From Bombus terrestris (Eukaryota; Arthropoda; Insecta; Hymenoptera; Apidae), in assembly GCF_910591885.1 (NCBI RefSeq), contig NC_063280.1:3844001-3908000 (forward strand): DNA of 64,000 nt, in the 5' to 3' direction. This document shows, piece after piece, positions 1-12,423 of the stretch (its first letter is position 1; every line of letters begins with the position of its first letter). Below the pieces are notes generated by a model, which made no database searches, was not told where the DNA came from, and saw nothing but the letters and a program-made list of their open reading frames with translations. Made by a program: the position numbers and the translations under genes.

Positions 1-1290
1 AACGCCGTTGATTGATTATTTTCTCTTTATTAACGGGGTCCGGGGTGCGCGATTAATTGATTAATGATATGCTTCGCGTAATAAGCTCACTGACAAACAA
101 CGTAATTGATATGTAACGAACTTTAATTCTATTCGTGTCGATGGCTTTGAGCTAGTAATCCAATCTAGTCGATTACACGTACATTTGGTTTCGTCTCGCA
201 AAGTATATATTATGGGTCCAAATCCATGACAGTTCGCGTACATATGCAGCCAGATCTAATTTTTTAACAATTATATTATTTAATTTACAACAAATCATTT
301 TGAAAAACTTCTTTATCGTCCTTACTTACAAATCGTTCTGGAAAAGTCTCTAAGGGATATCGATGAATCGCGTATTGAATTTTGATATGCTGTTTGTCAA
401 ATTTGAAACGAACAATTAAAATGTACTATTTGTTGATTCCGTAAGATGATGATAAGTATCGCTTTTGTTAGTTTCTCGGTATAGGAAAATTTGAAAATTC
501 GCACCGATTTAATTCGCAGAGATGAGCGACGTAAAATTCTGTTTGACTTCCATTTCCGAGACGCTAACGTCTGTTAACATGGACGCGAGGGCGCGGGCCA
601 AGTATTAATTTTGTTATTACTGCGGCTACGGCACACGGATGATACAATAATAACGTGCCCATTCGTGCGTTTCTCAACTGCGCCGGAGGATATTATACGG
701 GCCCTTAAAATAACTGTAATTTCAGTCCAAACTACGCGAGCCCCGAGCCGAGTCGTTAACGAACAAAATTATCATACTGACAAATACCGATTATCCGTGC
801 TGCATGTCTCGTTCCTAGGTTTTAAAGGAAACTAGAATCTTAACAATTTGTTGGTATGCGGTTATTTCCTCGATACAAAGCGATTATCATAACTTATCAC
901 TCATTATAAACGGAATTCTACCATTGTCAATAACATTATACACGAGCTTTTTTCTATAAATTACAGTGGCTACGGGAAGTATTTGTACATACCCTGAGTT
1001 TTCAATGGAGCACCTTTTTATCAGATTTTACATTGTATTTTCATAATACCAAATTATCAAAGCTATATGAAAGTACTACTAGAAAATATTCCGAAATTTG
1101 ATATACTGGAACTCAATTACTATATATAAATGCCACATTAAATACAATGGTGACGCAGATTTCTGTACCTACTGTATTTTACACAATCTGTAAACTTCCA
1201 TATATCTATTTATATTACATTCGTTCTCCATATATTTCGGAAAAAGATTTTTGTAATCGACTTATTTCGACGATTCTCAACGTTTCCACC
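1..1290. other. noncoding AT-rich DNA, no gene seen
   Basis: Mostly AT-rich sequence with scattered stop codons in all frames. The open frames (up to 85 codons) show no domain, no compositional coding bias and no convincing splice borders. I see no repeat or RNA gene here. Confidence 0.6.
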
Positions 1291-1840
1291 GTAAGAGAAC
1301 ACCTATCTGTCCTCGAGCGGCGAAGCTTAACGATCGCAAAAACACCTCGAGCAGTGTCCGGTCCAATCCCCGAGCGGAAAATCGAGATCGGCCGGAATCC
1401 GTAACGGAAGGGTGGCGTGAGACGAGAAACAAGGACGGCCGGGACAAAATCGGCGAGGAATTAATTTCTTCTTCAATAACAGTTTCGCGCCTCGCTGCGC
1501 ATCGATGCCACGAAAGTGGTCGTGGTCTCAGTCCGCGATCATCCTACGGCCGGAAGTGGCGGCCGCGAGCCAAGAACCAGAAAGAGAGACAAGGTCGGAT
1601 GGACCAGCGGAAAAATTTCGCGGACTACCATCAAATTGACCGTCGAACCGCGCCGAGAAACGAAAAAATCACGCCGCAGGTGTCACGAAACCGATGCTTC
1701 ACTGTTTATCGGCTCCACTCTAATTTCTTATTTCTGCGCCCCTGTCTCCGGTTTCCCCCCACTTTCGTGTTTTAATCTCGATCCAAAAGGTTCACTCGAA
1801 GTCTTCTCTGGGATATGGTCGAGCGGCTTCTGAAGCTATT
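1291..1840. other. GC-richer block with an unrecognised 105-codon open frame
   Basis: CpG frequency rises here and stop codons thin out, giving an open frame at 1516-1833 (+). Its translation is rich in Arg, Ser and Thr and resembles no family I know. The simplest reading is a chance open frame caused by higher GC. An unannotated regulatory or exonic block cannot be excluded. Confidence 0.4.
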
Positions 1841-2395
1841 TCACGATACCGTTTTACGATATCAGTGAAATAAATTTCGTGCGAATTATGTTTGAAATAA
1901 TACGCGTAAGTGAGGCAGAAATTGGAAATCGGCAAATGTGAGATTTCGGGAGTTGGAGAATTTGAGAATTAAACAATTTTAAAGATTTAAAATGTCAAGA
2001 ACTGAGTTCGGAGATTTGAAAATTAAAGAAATCGCAATCGAGGTGCAACATCTCGAACAGCGATATCACTTGTAGCCCAAATTCTTCCATCGATCGTTCA
2101 AATTTCCGCAGACGATATTTCGCATGATGAAGCGTTTTCAGCAGCGCATATTTAAATACCCAAGCAGAAAGGGTGCACCATCGAGCGAGTGACAACTATA
2201 TTCGCTGGAATCGTGACCAATAGCAAAGGATATATCTGCACGTGTAATCGACGTCCGACCGATGCGCTTCTTAGGCTGTTTCAATTAACCGGAATCGTGT
2301 AATCCGGCTCGCGTTCACCGCGAGTGTACATCGAGCCTTGTGCGAGTGGGTCTCGCGTTCTACAGGAATGCGAATAGCAGGGGCGTGTCGACGAT

Positions 2396-2690
2396 TTGCG
2401 AGAAGGATCGAGAGAACGAACGCCAACGAAGAACGACCATCCAACAAACAGAGAAAAAGAGAAACAAGACGACTGAACCAAGCGAGAGAGGAAGAACGAC
2501 GAACAAACAAATTATCCGACGAACAACGAAGAAGAAACGAACGGCAAAGAGAGACGGAGGAGTTTGTGAAACGAAGAAAGAGTAAGGGGTGAAAGAGAGG
2601 CAGAGATTTGTAAAACGAAGAAAGGGTGAAGGGTGAAAGAGAGACAGGGTGAACGAAGGGGGAAAAAGTACGAGCCAAAGAAGATTCTCT
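2396..2690 (+). repeat. purine-rich tract with a 43-bp tandem repeat
   Basis: The plus strand is dominated by A and G for about 300 bases. Inside it, 2561-2602 and 2604-2646 are two adjacent diverged copies of one unit of about 43 bp; both contain AAACGAAGAAAG followed by GGTGAAAGAGAG. Basic or Ser-rich open frames across it in both directions (for example 2271-2678 minus and 2338-2592 plus) follow from the biased composition and are not called as genes. Confidence 0.8.
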
Positions 2691-2699
2691 CTGGTTGAA

Positions 2700-5600
2700 T
2701 CGGTACCTATAGTGGCTGGTAATGAAGGTGTTATTAAATAGATTGAGATTAATTGCGTGATTAGTGCTTTATGTGTAATTGGATAGGGAATCGAGGGGAA
2801 TCGAGAGAGCCGGAATTAAATTGGCGTTCGTGTACGTGTTTATATCTTGAGACTGCTCTCTCTTCGGCCCCTTGTTCAAACCGATACTCGGCCCATCTTG
2901 CAGGGTCTAGCTGGCGACGCGAGCCAGAGAAACCAACGAAGGAACCGTACATATACTGTACACACTGTCGATGGTTCGATTTTACACGGGCACGAGTTGC
3001 GATTAAGCATCGCTGAAATCTTCTTCCCATGGAGAAACGTGTATCTTATACGTTTGCTGTTAATTGCAGAGAAATCACAAGAATGATCCAACGTTGCGAT
3101 TAAATCTCTAATTAACCGCGTGTAAATTACGACGAGGCTATAAATCATGATTCGATAATGATATTACGAGTCAAATCAATTTGGCTCGGTTAAAGAATCG
3201 ATCCTGAGAGATCGCGTGCCGAGAGAGGACGATTCGTAGTCGTCCGACCGATTGGTCACGCTCAACGAAGAAATATATGTAACGAGAAAGCAGAAGAATG
3301 AACGATTCAAAGCCGGAGACATTAAATAACGGCTGACCTTTGGTGCGGTGTAATGAAGAGGCGAGCGAGAAAGCGTGGATCACGACAGAGACAGGGTAAG
3401 GGGATAGAGATGGCAGGAAGAAGAAGTCGTGAAAAGGTTGAAAGATGGAGGCAACCCAGCAGGAACGGGTTAGTAGTTTATCGAATTAAGGCAATTAGCG
3501 GTACAACCATTCTGCCGGCGTGCCACTTAACCCACTATCTCCGTGGACACTCGAAAGCTTTTCGGTTTCCAGCATGCCAGATAACCCAGCGTTTTAAGGC
3601 ACCGTTCACACGTCCGTTTATTATGGCATTTGCCCGATGCTAGATACCGGCCGCGTGTCGCTTCGACCACTGCACCAAATTTATTACACGAATTTATTAT
3701 GCCCGATCTTCTTTGAATGGTGCTCTTCATGAACCTTTCTAATAGTACTTAGTTACTGTTCCATTTGTACAAGGAAGAATAATTGATGTGACACTAGTTT
3801 TGTGTCAGGAAATACATAAAGACAAGTTTTGAACAAGTAATCGGATATAGTACTATTTTCGTAATACATAACGTAATTATGAATATTTATTTTCTATAAA
3901 AATCTGATAGTATGTGTTTTTTTGTTTACGATTCCATAAATTCAAGATATCTCGATTAAAAAAAAAAGAAAATAATTTTCCAAACAGTTGAATCTAAATT
4001 GTTTGTCATTTTATTACACAGTTAAAGAATTCGTAGGTTGTACATAGTAGCGGTAGAGGCGAATCAGATGGTTGGAACGAGTAGCGTTCGCTTGAAAAAT
4101 ATTCAATATATTTTTTCTGCTTGTAACACACGTAAGTACAAGCAGTATTTAAGATCGTGTATCAGGTAAATCGATTCTTCCAAATTCGTGCTTAAGAACT
4201 AATTTCCTCTGGGACATCCGCAAATGTAATTAATTTTATGAATATAACACGAAAATGAAATTACCACGCATTACACGTTCCAATTTATTACGCTATAATT
4301 CTCAAGCTTATCAAACCGACGTTTAGCTTGATACCTCGTTAAGATCGAGCATCTAAATTTCCTCGTCCTACAATTTCCATACCTTTGATCGCAAACATCG
4401 ATATTACCGAGGCAACTGTCTACCATCTGCCAGTAGATTCGATTAACATTTAACCCGGTCGGGAATGCGTACGACGATAAACAATTTTTCCAATTAAATT
4501 AGCGTGGCAAGGGTGCTATTAACAGTAGCACTAAACGAGTCGATGTTCGAAACGATAGAGAAAGAGAACGCGGTTCAACAGAACTAATCGCTTCGTTTCT
4601 ATTCTTGCGTTCGAGAAGACCGGCGGGGCGCGGCGCCGGCTAATGGAGTCGAAAACAATTCGGTAAATACGACCGACGATTTCTTTTGGTCGACGCCGAT
4701 GGGCAACGTGCTGACGCTCGTGTTCCTCGTGTTACAAATCGTTCCGCGCCCTCGTAAACGGTCTATAAAAATTTGCCACGGCTATCCCTGGCGCTATCGC
4801 AAAAAACCTGGACTCTCGACAACGGTCATGTCAGATAGAAAGGATTTTCGATGCAACTTTGTTTCGTAAATCTCGCCATCACAGGATACCTTTTTGCAAC
4901 TTTGTACTTCACTTGTGAAAAAGACCAGGCTGCAGTTGTTTCGAAACGAATCAGTCCGGTTCTTGCAACGATACTCGAGAAAGTTAGAAAGTATTTCGAT
5001 TGCAAGTGTTTCGCGCATTTTCAGTCAATTTCCGTTGTGTTTGGTACGTTCCATGCATCGAATGGCTTAATTGGATCTTTGAGATGATGGCCGAGAAAGA
5101 CGAGAAGAATTTTTGGATAAAACCTGTTTCATCGATTTAGTAGTCGTAAATTTACTTTACGGTCGTTGCAAGTTCGCAATTTCGCGAGTTATGTACAACA
5201 GTGTTCGCTCGCAATGATAACGGTATGGTAAACGGATGGATGTTCGCGGGAGTTTTGTTCGAAAAATCTGACAGATGTCGATCCTATCGTTCAATTTACT
5301 GATGGGATCGATTTGATGAGTAAAGATCTTCTGATCGATTTATTCCAGGATAATGAACATTCTCCTTACAACATTAATCTCGTAAATATCACGAGTTATT
5401 AAAACCGTATACAACAGCAAAAACAAACATTCAACCTCAGTATCGATCCATCATTTTCATTGCGATGATTTAGATGCTCGTCATAACATTTAAGCAGGTT
5501 AAACAAATCTCTATTTAAATTTAGTTTCGTCAATTACCTCTATAAAAAGCGAATATGCGCAATCAAATCAAATATTCGCAATCTAATCACGATGAATAAG

Positions 5601-5800
5601 ATTATCACAGATCCTAGCAACCATAATTCTATTTATGCAAATTCATATTTTTTACGAATACAATTTTAAAACTAAGACTTGTTTTACCTATTAAAAATCA
5701 TAACAAATACCACGCTTCGGATATTTATATACCTTCGCGTGTTACATGTATTCTGTACATTTTTGTACCTCCTCTCCCATAAATGCATAAAAATTCACGG
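2700..5800. other. noncoding DNA, no gene seen
   Basis: AT-rich sequence with no recognisable coding exon. A small GC cluster lies near 4621-4640, and TATAAAA occurs at 4764-4770 downstream of a GC-richer stretch. Neither is enough to call a promoter. Open frames at 4794-5018 (-) and 4851-5087 (+) overlap each other and match nothing I recognise. Confidence 0.55.
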
Positions 5801-5829
5801 TTTACCAATATATATTAAAGAACGAAAAT

Positions 5830-6426
5830 TTGCATGGATCTGCTTCGCAAGATGACGAAAAACGAAGGCACGGTCGTCTAATCCCTGCTGGAGGAAGTTT
5901 CAAGCCAGTTCGCCGGGCGAAACTTTTCTTTCTGTCCAAATCTGGCCGCGTCGTCCGGCCGGCATCGGAATCTCGTTTTGATGGTACACGTTGTCGCATC
6001 GCGGGGCTTCAAACCCCGAACGCCGCGCGCGATTGCGAGCCAGCGGATAAAGTTAGGGCTCACAAGCCAGTGAAATGCGAGTTTAAAATGTTGCCTGGCG
6101 ACGTGCACACGTCGAATACCCCTGTCCCTAATACTCTGCTTGGCCAGGCAACTTTATTCGAATTTCGCGGAAAATTAAAAGAGAGTTTCCGGCGACGCGA
6201 ACGGACTGACGGCCGAAACGTGCGCGAAATGCGAAAATCGGGAAAAGTCGCCCCTTTGTCGAGTGGAGACCGGCCAAAGTCTAGGACTTTCCGTTTCCGG
6301 ATTTTCGATTTTTCTCTAGCTTCCATACCAAACTCGTTGTTCTCAGTTCATTGTTTCTACGGTTTTAGGGATGGTGGTAATATACGAATCGTGTTTCGAT
6401 TCGGTAACAGGCTTCTCGTATTTTAA
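5830..6426 (+). other. unrecognised 198-codon open frame in a GC-rich block
   Basis: This is the second-longest open frame in the window, from an ATG at 5830 to a stop at 6424-6426. The product would be basic and rich in Arg, Phe and Ser, with no signal peptide, transmembrane segment, zinc-binding pattern or repeat. Local GC is clearly above the flanks, and overlapping open frames exist on the other strand, as expected when stop codons are depleted by composition. No TATA, polyA signal or clear splice site frames it. I do not call it a gene. It contains the nested inverted repeat at 6090-6152. Confidence 0.25.
6090..6152. repeat. nested inverted repeat (three-way-junction-like)
   Basis: GTTGCCTGGC at 6090-6099 is the exact reverse complement of GCCAGGCAAC at 6143-6152. 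Between the arms, overlapping the left arm by one base, sits a second hairpin: CGACGTG (6099-6105), loop CA, CACGTCG (6108-6114). Each arm alone is near chance expectation in 64 kb; the nesting is what makes it worth recording. The element lies inside an unrecognised open frame, and its function is unknown. Confidence 0.75.
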
Positions 6427-6429
6427 AAT

Positions 6430-9080
6430 AGAATCATAGTTACCTATGGAGTCGTATTTGAGAGGTTTATAGGGTAGATGTGCTTATAACTGCCCTCTTG
6501 AGCTTCTAGTGTGATTTTATTTATATTTTAGGCAAATATTTGATCGAAAAATTGCCGCAGTTTGAAGCATAATATTCCTTCGTATCTCTTTAATGAATGA
6601 AAAATACTTTGATGTCACAAATACTAAGAATTCATTAATAATTAATGATAAAAATGGAGAAGTTGAAGACTTTACCGCAAATAATTTCAATATCCGTAAA
6701 TAAAGATTCGTTGTATTCGTATGATCGTCGAATTCTTGTTTAACGATGGACTTTTGCTCGATTACTTCGTCACATTCTATTGTACTTATATAGTAGTATT
6801 TTCGACGTTCGATGTACACATTTGTTTTTGAAAATTAATTTTTACGAACTGATTGCAAGTACAGATAAATCCGTACTGTTTCTGTCTTCATTGAAGTAGT
6901 TACATTTATCTGTACGTGATACTTTATGCGTAACTTTCCTATTAAATAAAGTAAAATGAAAGATATCTATCTCAGTCGTTACGTTGGATTATTCAAATCA
7001 CGTGCCTCACATTTTTCGTATAATTTTCTATGTAATCATATGATATTCGCATTAAAGTTTGAATCGCGAAAGTTGGACTTATTACAATTTAGATAGGCAT
7101 AGATATTAAAGATATTAATACAGATTGAGAATTATACTCTGCGTTACGAACTCTGTATGAGGGACGCTCATCATATATTATAACTTGGTTCCGAACAGCA
7201 GAGACAGAGAAAGCACTCGTCCTCTTTGTGTGTGTAAAAGTGCGGTCGTAAAGTGCTTTTCTATTTCAAATGGAAGTGCAAATTTTCTTTTTAAATCGAT
7301 CGATCCTTTCTGAAGGATGTTCTATGCTCAATATTATATCAAATTTCTATATTTTTCACGTGCTACGTTACCGTAAAAGATTACTAAGAAATACAGGAAT
7401 ATATTTGAATTTTATCGAAACTAAACAATATAATTTTTCCAAAACCTGTATTCTTACTTTTGTTCAACTTACAAGTATTTTATTTTCTATGAGAGTGACA
7501 AAAAAAATGCACGAAAGAACGTTTTTAGAAGCGTTTCACGTTCTAACAGGTTTCCACGAGAATATTGAACCGTAACATTAAATTCTCTCCTTATAACATG
7601 GTTACATAAACCTACAGAGTAGAGCAGGGCGACAAACGAGACGAAGCTGTTTGGCTTTTATCTCAAACGTTGCTGTAAATCACACGTGGACCTTTCTTTC
7701 GCTATTAGACAGTCTATTTCTATTCAGCGTTGCTAGATATAGTGGTGAACCTTTCATTTAAACCTTCTGATACGTTAAACTTGAGTAGACAACGTAGTCA
7801 GACAACGCTGGATACTTTCGAACTTTCACTCGAATCAGAGAAACATCGGAAATTTTATGCAAACATATTGTAATGTAATCGGACAAACCAGGAGTTTAAA
7901 TCAATAAACGAAAAGTGTAAACGAATAAATCGAAGGATATAAATAAAATTGTAAATGTCTAGATTAATGTTTTAAAAATTCGTGTAAATATCTTTCCTTC
8001 GCGTTCTACCGATAAAATGCAGAATTATCAGAAAAGCCTTTTTCTTAATAAATAATTCTAGCAAATAATTCTTTGAAGTATTGAAATATTTTCTTCGACA
8101 AGAGGATATTATTCGATTCCGATTTCCAAGAATGATTTTCTATGGTGAATAAAATGTCGAAGAAACGTTTCCTTTTTCAAACGTTTCGCGTGTTTTCTTA
8201 ATACTTGCACCCCGTCCTTCGTTCCGCCACCGGTAAATTCATCGCCAGCGCGTTAATGGAAATCGCGATTAATTATAATTTTTCGCAATGCGCGGCCGTG
8301 TCGAGATCGTGATTAATTAAAGAAAGAACGAATCCTCTGCGCGTTACTAACCAGCTCGAACAATGCGTTACGTTACCGAGTAACGTTCCATCGCGAAGAA
8401 AACGGAGCATTTTCTCGCGTCTTGCAGGTCGAAGCTTTCGGTTCGCACAATTTAGGCGAACCAGCTCACCAAGTGGTTCGCGTGTTAAATATAACGGGCT
8501 ATAACGACCGTTTCGCCGAAATGTAATTAGGAAGTGTGTATGTATGTACTATTCTCGCATACGAATTTTGTTTTGAGGCAAAATTCGCGTCTAACACGTA
8601 ACGAAGGAAAAACGAAATTTTCCATTTTCAATAAGTAATAATCGTTGTCCTTTGATGTTGATTGATAGAATCAGTGGAAAAGCGGCATAAATGTAATACT
8701 TTTCGAAAAACTAATGAAGTAAACACAAAAACACGTGCAATTAGCCTATGTATATTTATACAGTTTCATATTTTTATAAATGTAACTAAACAAATGGAAC
8801 CTAAATAAAGATTTCTTCTATCCAAAAAATTTAAATCATCTGAGACATCTTTTGGAAGAGAAACGATTGAAATCGGTAAAGCACTAGACTGTTCGTACTC
8901 TTCGAACGTATATTCAAATCTCCGTAACACACGAAACACCTTGTTCACACCCGTTCCCGGCCAGTATTACAGGAAAATTTCGATCCATTACAACAATGTT
9001 GAAAACCTTATCACCAGGTTCATCGGTATCCCCGCTGGGATTCAAGAGCACGCTCTGTTTCGCGTCAAACGATAACCTGG
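6430..9080. other. noncoding AT-rich DNA, no gene seen
   Basis: Sequence is AT-rich with multiple stops in every frame. The longest open frame is 101 codons (7270-7575, plus), Phe/Ile/Leu-rich as expected from AT-rich DNA, without recognisable domains. GATTAATTA-type motifs recur near 8267-8330 on either side of a GC-rich stretch. No RNA gene or transposon was identified. Confidence 0.6.
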
Positions 9081-9310
9081 AAATCGTTTGGCCGCGTGCT
9101 TGAGAAGCTAAGGACGAGAAAGGGGGAAGCAGAGGTGGTGATGGAGGAGGGCGGTGGTGGAGGAAGAGGGTTTCGTGTCGGTGAGACGAAGGAACAGGAG
9201 GTGGAGGTTGGAGGACAAGATAGAAGGGAAAAAATGAGAAAGAGAGAAAAACGGAAGGAGCGAGGAGGAGAGAGAGAGAGAGAGAGAGAGAGAAAGATAG
9301 AGGGAGAGGG
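9080..9310 (+). repeat. purine-rich tract with (GA)n microsatellite
   Basis: A long G/A-rich plus strand with GGAGG and GGTGG runs leads into 26 bases of perfect alternating GA at 9268-9293. In insects (GA)n can bind GAGA-type factors and often lies near promoters, but nothing here proves that. Leu/Ser-repeat open frames on the minus strand are by-products of the CT complement. Confidence 0.9.
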
Positions 9311-9435
9311 AAAGCCCTCTCCTCGGCCCTATTAAAAAGCCCGTTTCTGCCTCCGTTTCTGAAAGCCTCTTACGGCACTCGAGGCAACTGCGAAAGCACT
9401 TGAAAGCTCCTGAAAAGCCCGACAACACTTCCCTG

Positions 9436-12370
9436 GTTGAGTGCCGCGTCCCGCCAGGAGGCCGCTGCGACTTCGCACCCTGTCACCGAGACACGGACCT
9501 ACTGCGACTACCCCTCTATGTGTTGCAATATCGCCACTATCCTATGTATTAAACATCGAGTGCCCTCCCTTCTTCCAACCGTCGCGAGGAGGACGCCTGC
9601 GAGCCAGCCAGCCAACCCCCTTTCCTCCCAACGTGGAATCCCTCTTGGACAGCCTTCGACCGCGTTAAAGCAACCCTTCGTAGAGCAGCCGCGATACGCT
9701 ACGCCGTTAAAGCTGGACGAAAGAACTTCGATATCGGAAAATTCGTATGGAAAAGGTTATGGTCCGGTATGAAGAAATTTAGTGCAATTTATTCGTTAGC
9801 CTTTTGGAGGCCGCGGTCTTAAAATTGGCGTCATAGATTGCAACGTATTTGAGAGGTACAATGACCTTAATCTGTGCTACGTGGTTACAAGTTTTGTATG
9901 AAATTATACAAATACATGGAGGATGTTAAATTCTATGATAAAATGGATATATGAAATTTGTATTCGTTGAATGAAATATAAATATGTCATTGACAGATTG
10001 AAATTGCGAAGTAGTCTTGCCAGAAATTTGGAAACAGCTGAAACAAGGTACAGACCATTTGCGAATAATTCTTTTTCTTCCCTCCTATTTCTTCTCTTTT
10101 TCCTTTTCGGTTACTTCCCTTTCCGCTCCTCACCATCCCATTGATAGTGCAAAATACCTAGCCAGAAGTTCTTTGATAGAATAAAGAACACTCATCCCGT
10201 CCCACTCGTCGGGCCGAATCGTAAATCCCGGTTCATCCCATCCAAGGAACGCAATCGGACAATGGAATCGCCGATACTAATCCCGAGCGTGTTTACCAAC
10301 CGTATCGGGAATCTCTGGCGGGTTCGTTCAATTTCGAGAGAAAAGGAAGCGTGGTGTCGGAGGAGTGGCGGCACTTCTACCGCGAGCAGCTCAGTAGGGG
10401 TTAAAATTAGTGGGACAACGACACTCCTACTTGCTAAGTCTCCGTCCAACCATTCTTCTTCATGTTGGAAACACTAACGAGAGAACGAAGGCGATCGTTC
10501 TTGCCTCCGAGTGGAACCATTGAAAGGGCACGAGAGAAAGAGAACGTTGAAAGTCGAAAAGCAAAGGGACGCTTTAAAGGTAGGGGTAAGATGAACGAGA
10601 AAGGACAGAAGGTGCTGATAATCTGCGTGTTGAAACATTCTCGGCCAGGAGATAACGGGAACATACATAATGCAGTGTTTCTTCTGCGGACTACCAATCG
10701 ACGGTGGTTTTAAGTGAAAATGGGCCAATGGCCCGTCGCGCGAGAAGGTTTACCTCCCTTCGACAGCCTTATTACAATACATTAGAATATCGTCGTGGCC
10801 GTCTGACTTCGTATGCGAAGGAAAAGGAAACGTGCCTACGCGATGATTTGCGTACCGGATACTGTCCTCGCGTGTCCCCACTTCGGTCCATCGAAATCTG
10901 TGTCTTGGAAAAACAGTCGAGTTCTTTGTTGGTTTTCGAAGGAACGACCGCTGATCCCCTTTCTTATTTTAGACACGTTCACACATTTACAGGAACCACA
11001 AATAACATATGTTCATTTATCTATTTCATATTAAGTAATTCAAAGTCGACGACGAATCAATATCTAAATGAACGATTTATCTTAGGTTTCGATTAATCAG
11101 GCGATTAATTTATACCATTGTATAAATAAGAAAAAATTCTGGCTTCCAACGATCGTCTTATTAAAGGATTCCAACTTGAAATGTAAGATAACCGTCACGA
11201 TCACAAAATCTGCGTGAAATATAAAACGTTCCCCTTTTACATGATCAGTTTACGAGCCATATAATCACCTTAGAAACTTTGAAATGTTTCGAATCTGTTA
11301 GAACGAACGACGTCGCGTAAAACTCGCGTGCACCGAGGGTCTCGTACTTCCTTGAAACTCGGCTCTCTATAGAGGACTCGATGTTCGCAGCTAAATGAAA
11401 CAATTCCTGGAATTCTTCGTGACTTCCCTTCGGACCGGGACTGAGGGTCGGTTAATTTCTGGACACCGACGGCATGGCGAGCCACGTTTGAACGGGTGGC
11501 AGCCTCGCTTAATCTGGCGCAGTTTAGACAATTTAGCGCGGTTACACGGTTAGCGTCAAACATAACCTCGCCACTTGGCCGGGCGTAAAGAATGACGGCA
11601 GTAATGTCGGTCCACGCACCAGGTTACCTAGCGAAAAGGGAACCGAGAAGCAGCGAGGGAGCAAGGAGACAGAGACGCGCGTTCAACGAGGGTGGCTGTG
11701 TGCTTACCAGTTACCGAAGCAGAAGGAAGAACAGAGGGGTTGGAATAACCTGGCTCTTTAATTTAAAGCCGCCGGACAGTAATTAAAATAACCACCCCAA
11801 CACATACTCCTTAAAACGATGCCCAACTCGTTTAAGACACGTTCCGTTCATAAAGCCTAACTGACCTTCGATGGATTTGTTACGGAATTGTTCATGGTCT
11901 TTGGTAGAAGCAACTAACGATGGTGGAAGGAAAGGCAAAGGATAATTTAGAATTCTCCATTGCGAGAATACGAATTTACGTGGATGGTGTGTGACTGAAG
12001 AAACGTAGAGCGGAAAACGTTTAGAAAGTTCGAGGATTTAGAAATCTTAAGAAGAATTTCTATTTCCATACCGAGAAACGAATAACTTCCATTTCGATTC
12101 TATTTAGTGAGACTTAGAGCGGTACTAAATATTCTTATCTCAAGACGCTGTACCAACTTTCCTACGATATATTACATCTAGAAATCGGGTTCATTTTTTC
12201 CTCCACTGGCAACGGAATTATTATGTTACTCAGTTTCCACTCTCCAAGCACGAAGAACACCGGGTCCGATAATTACTCGCTTTCGAGTAATCTGTAATAT
12301 ACTTCCTCTAAATGATATGTATTTTCTTAATGAGCGTGTTACATTATACAGCGTCAGGTAGAAGGGAGTT
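9436..12370. other. noncoding DNA with several meaningless short open frames
   Basis: Moderately GC-rich stretches (9440-9770, 10190-11040, 11300-11790) carry open frames of 60-130 codons on both strands. None has a recognisable domain or consistent splice borders. The 10462-10713 plus frame runs past an AAG|GTAGGG donor-like site at 10578. A short pyrimidine run lies at about 10070-10130. I find no transposon or RNA gene. Confidence 0.5.
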
Positions 12371-12375
12371 AATGC

Positions 12376-12423
12376 CAGAGTAACGCGGCGTGGCTCGACC
12401 TCGTCGAGAGCGCCGCGTTTCTG
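12376..12423. repeat. strong GC-rich hairpin
   Basis: Three consecutive paired blocks close on a 3-base loop: CAGA (12376-12379) with TCTG (12420-12423); AACGCGGCG (12382-12390) with CGCCGCGTT (12411-12419); CTCGAC (12394-12399) with GTCGAG (12403-12408). That is 19 pairs with only small bulges (GT on the left; TGG against AG). It is far above chance for a 48-base segment and stands out in AT-rich surroundings. It could be a structured RNA element, a palindromic protein-binding site or a transposon relic. No poly(T) run follows it, so it is not a classical terminator. Confidence 0.85.
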
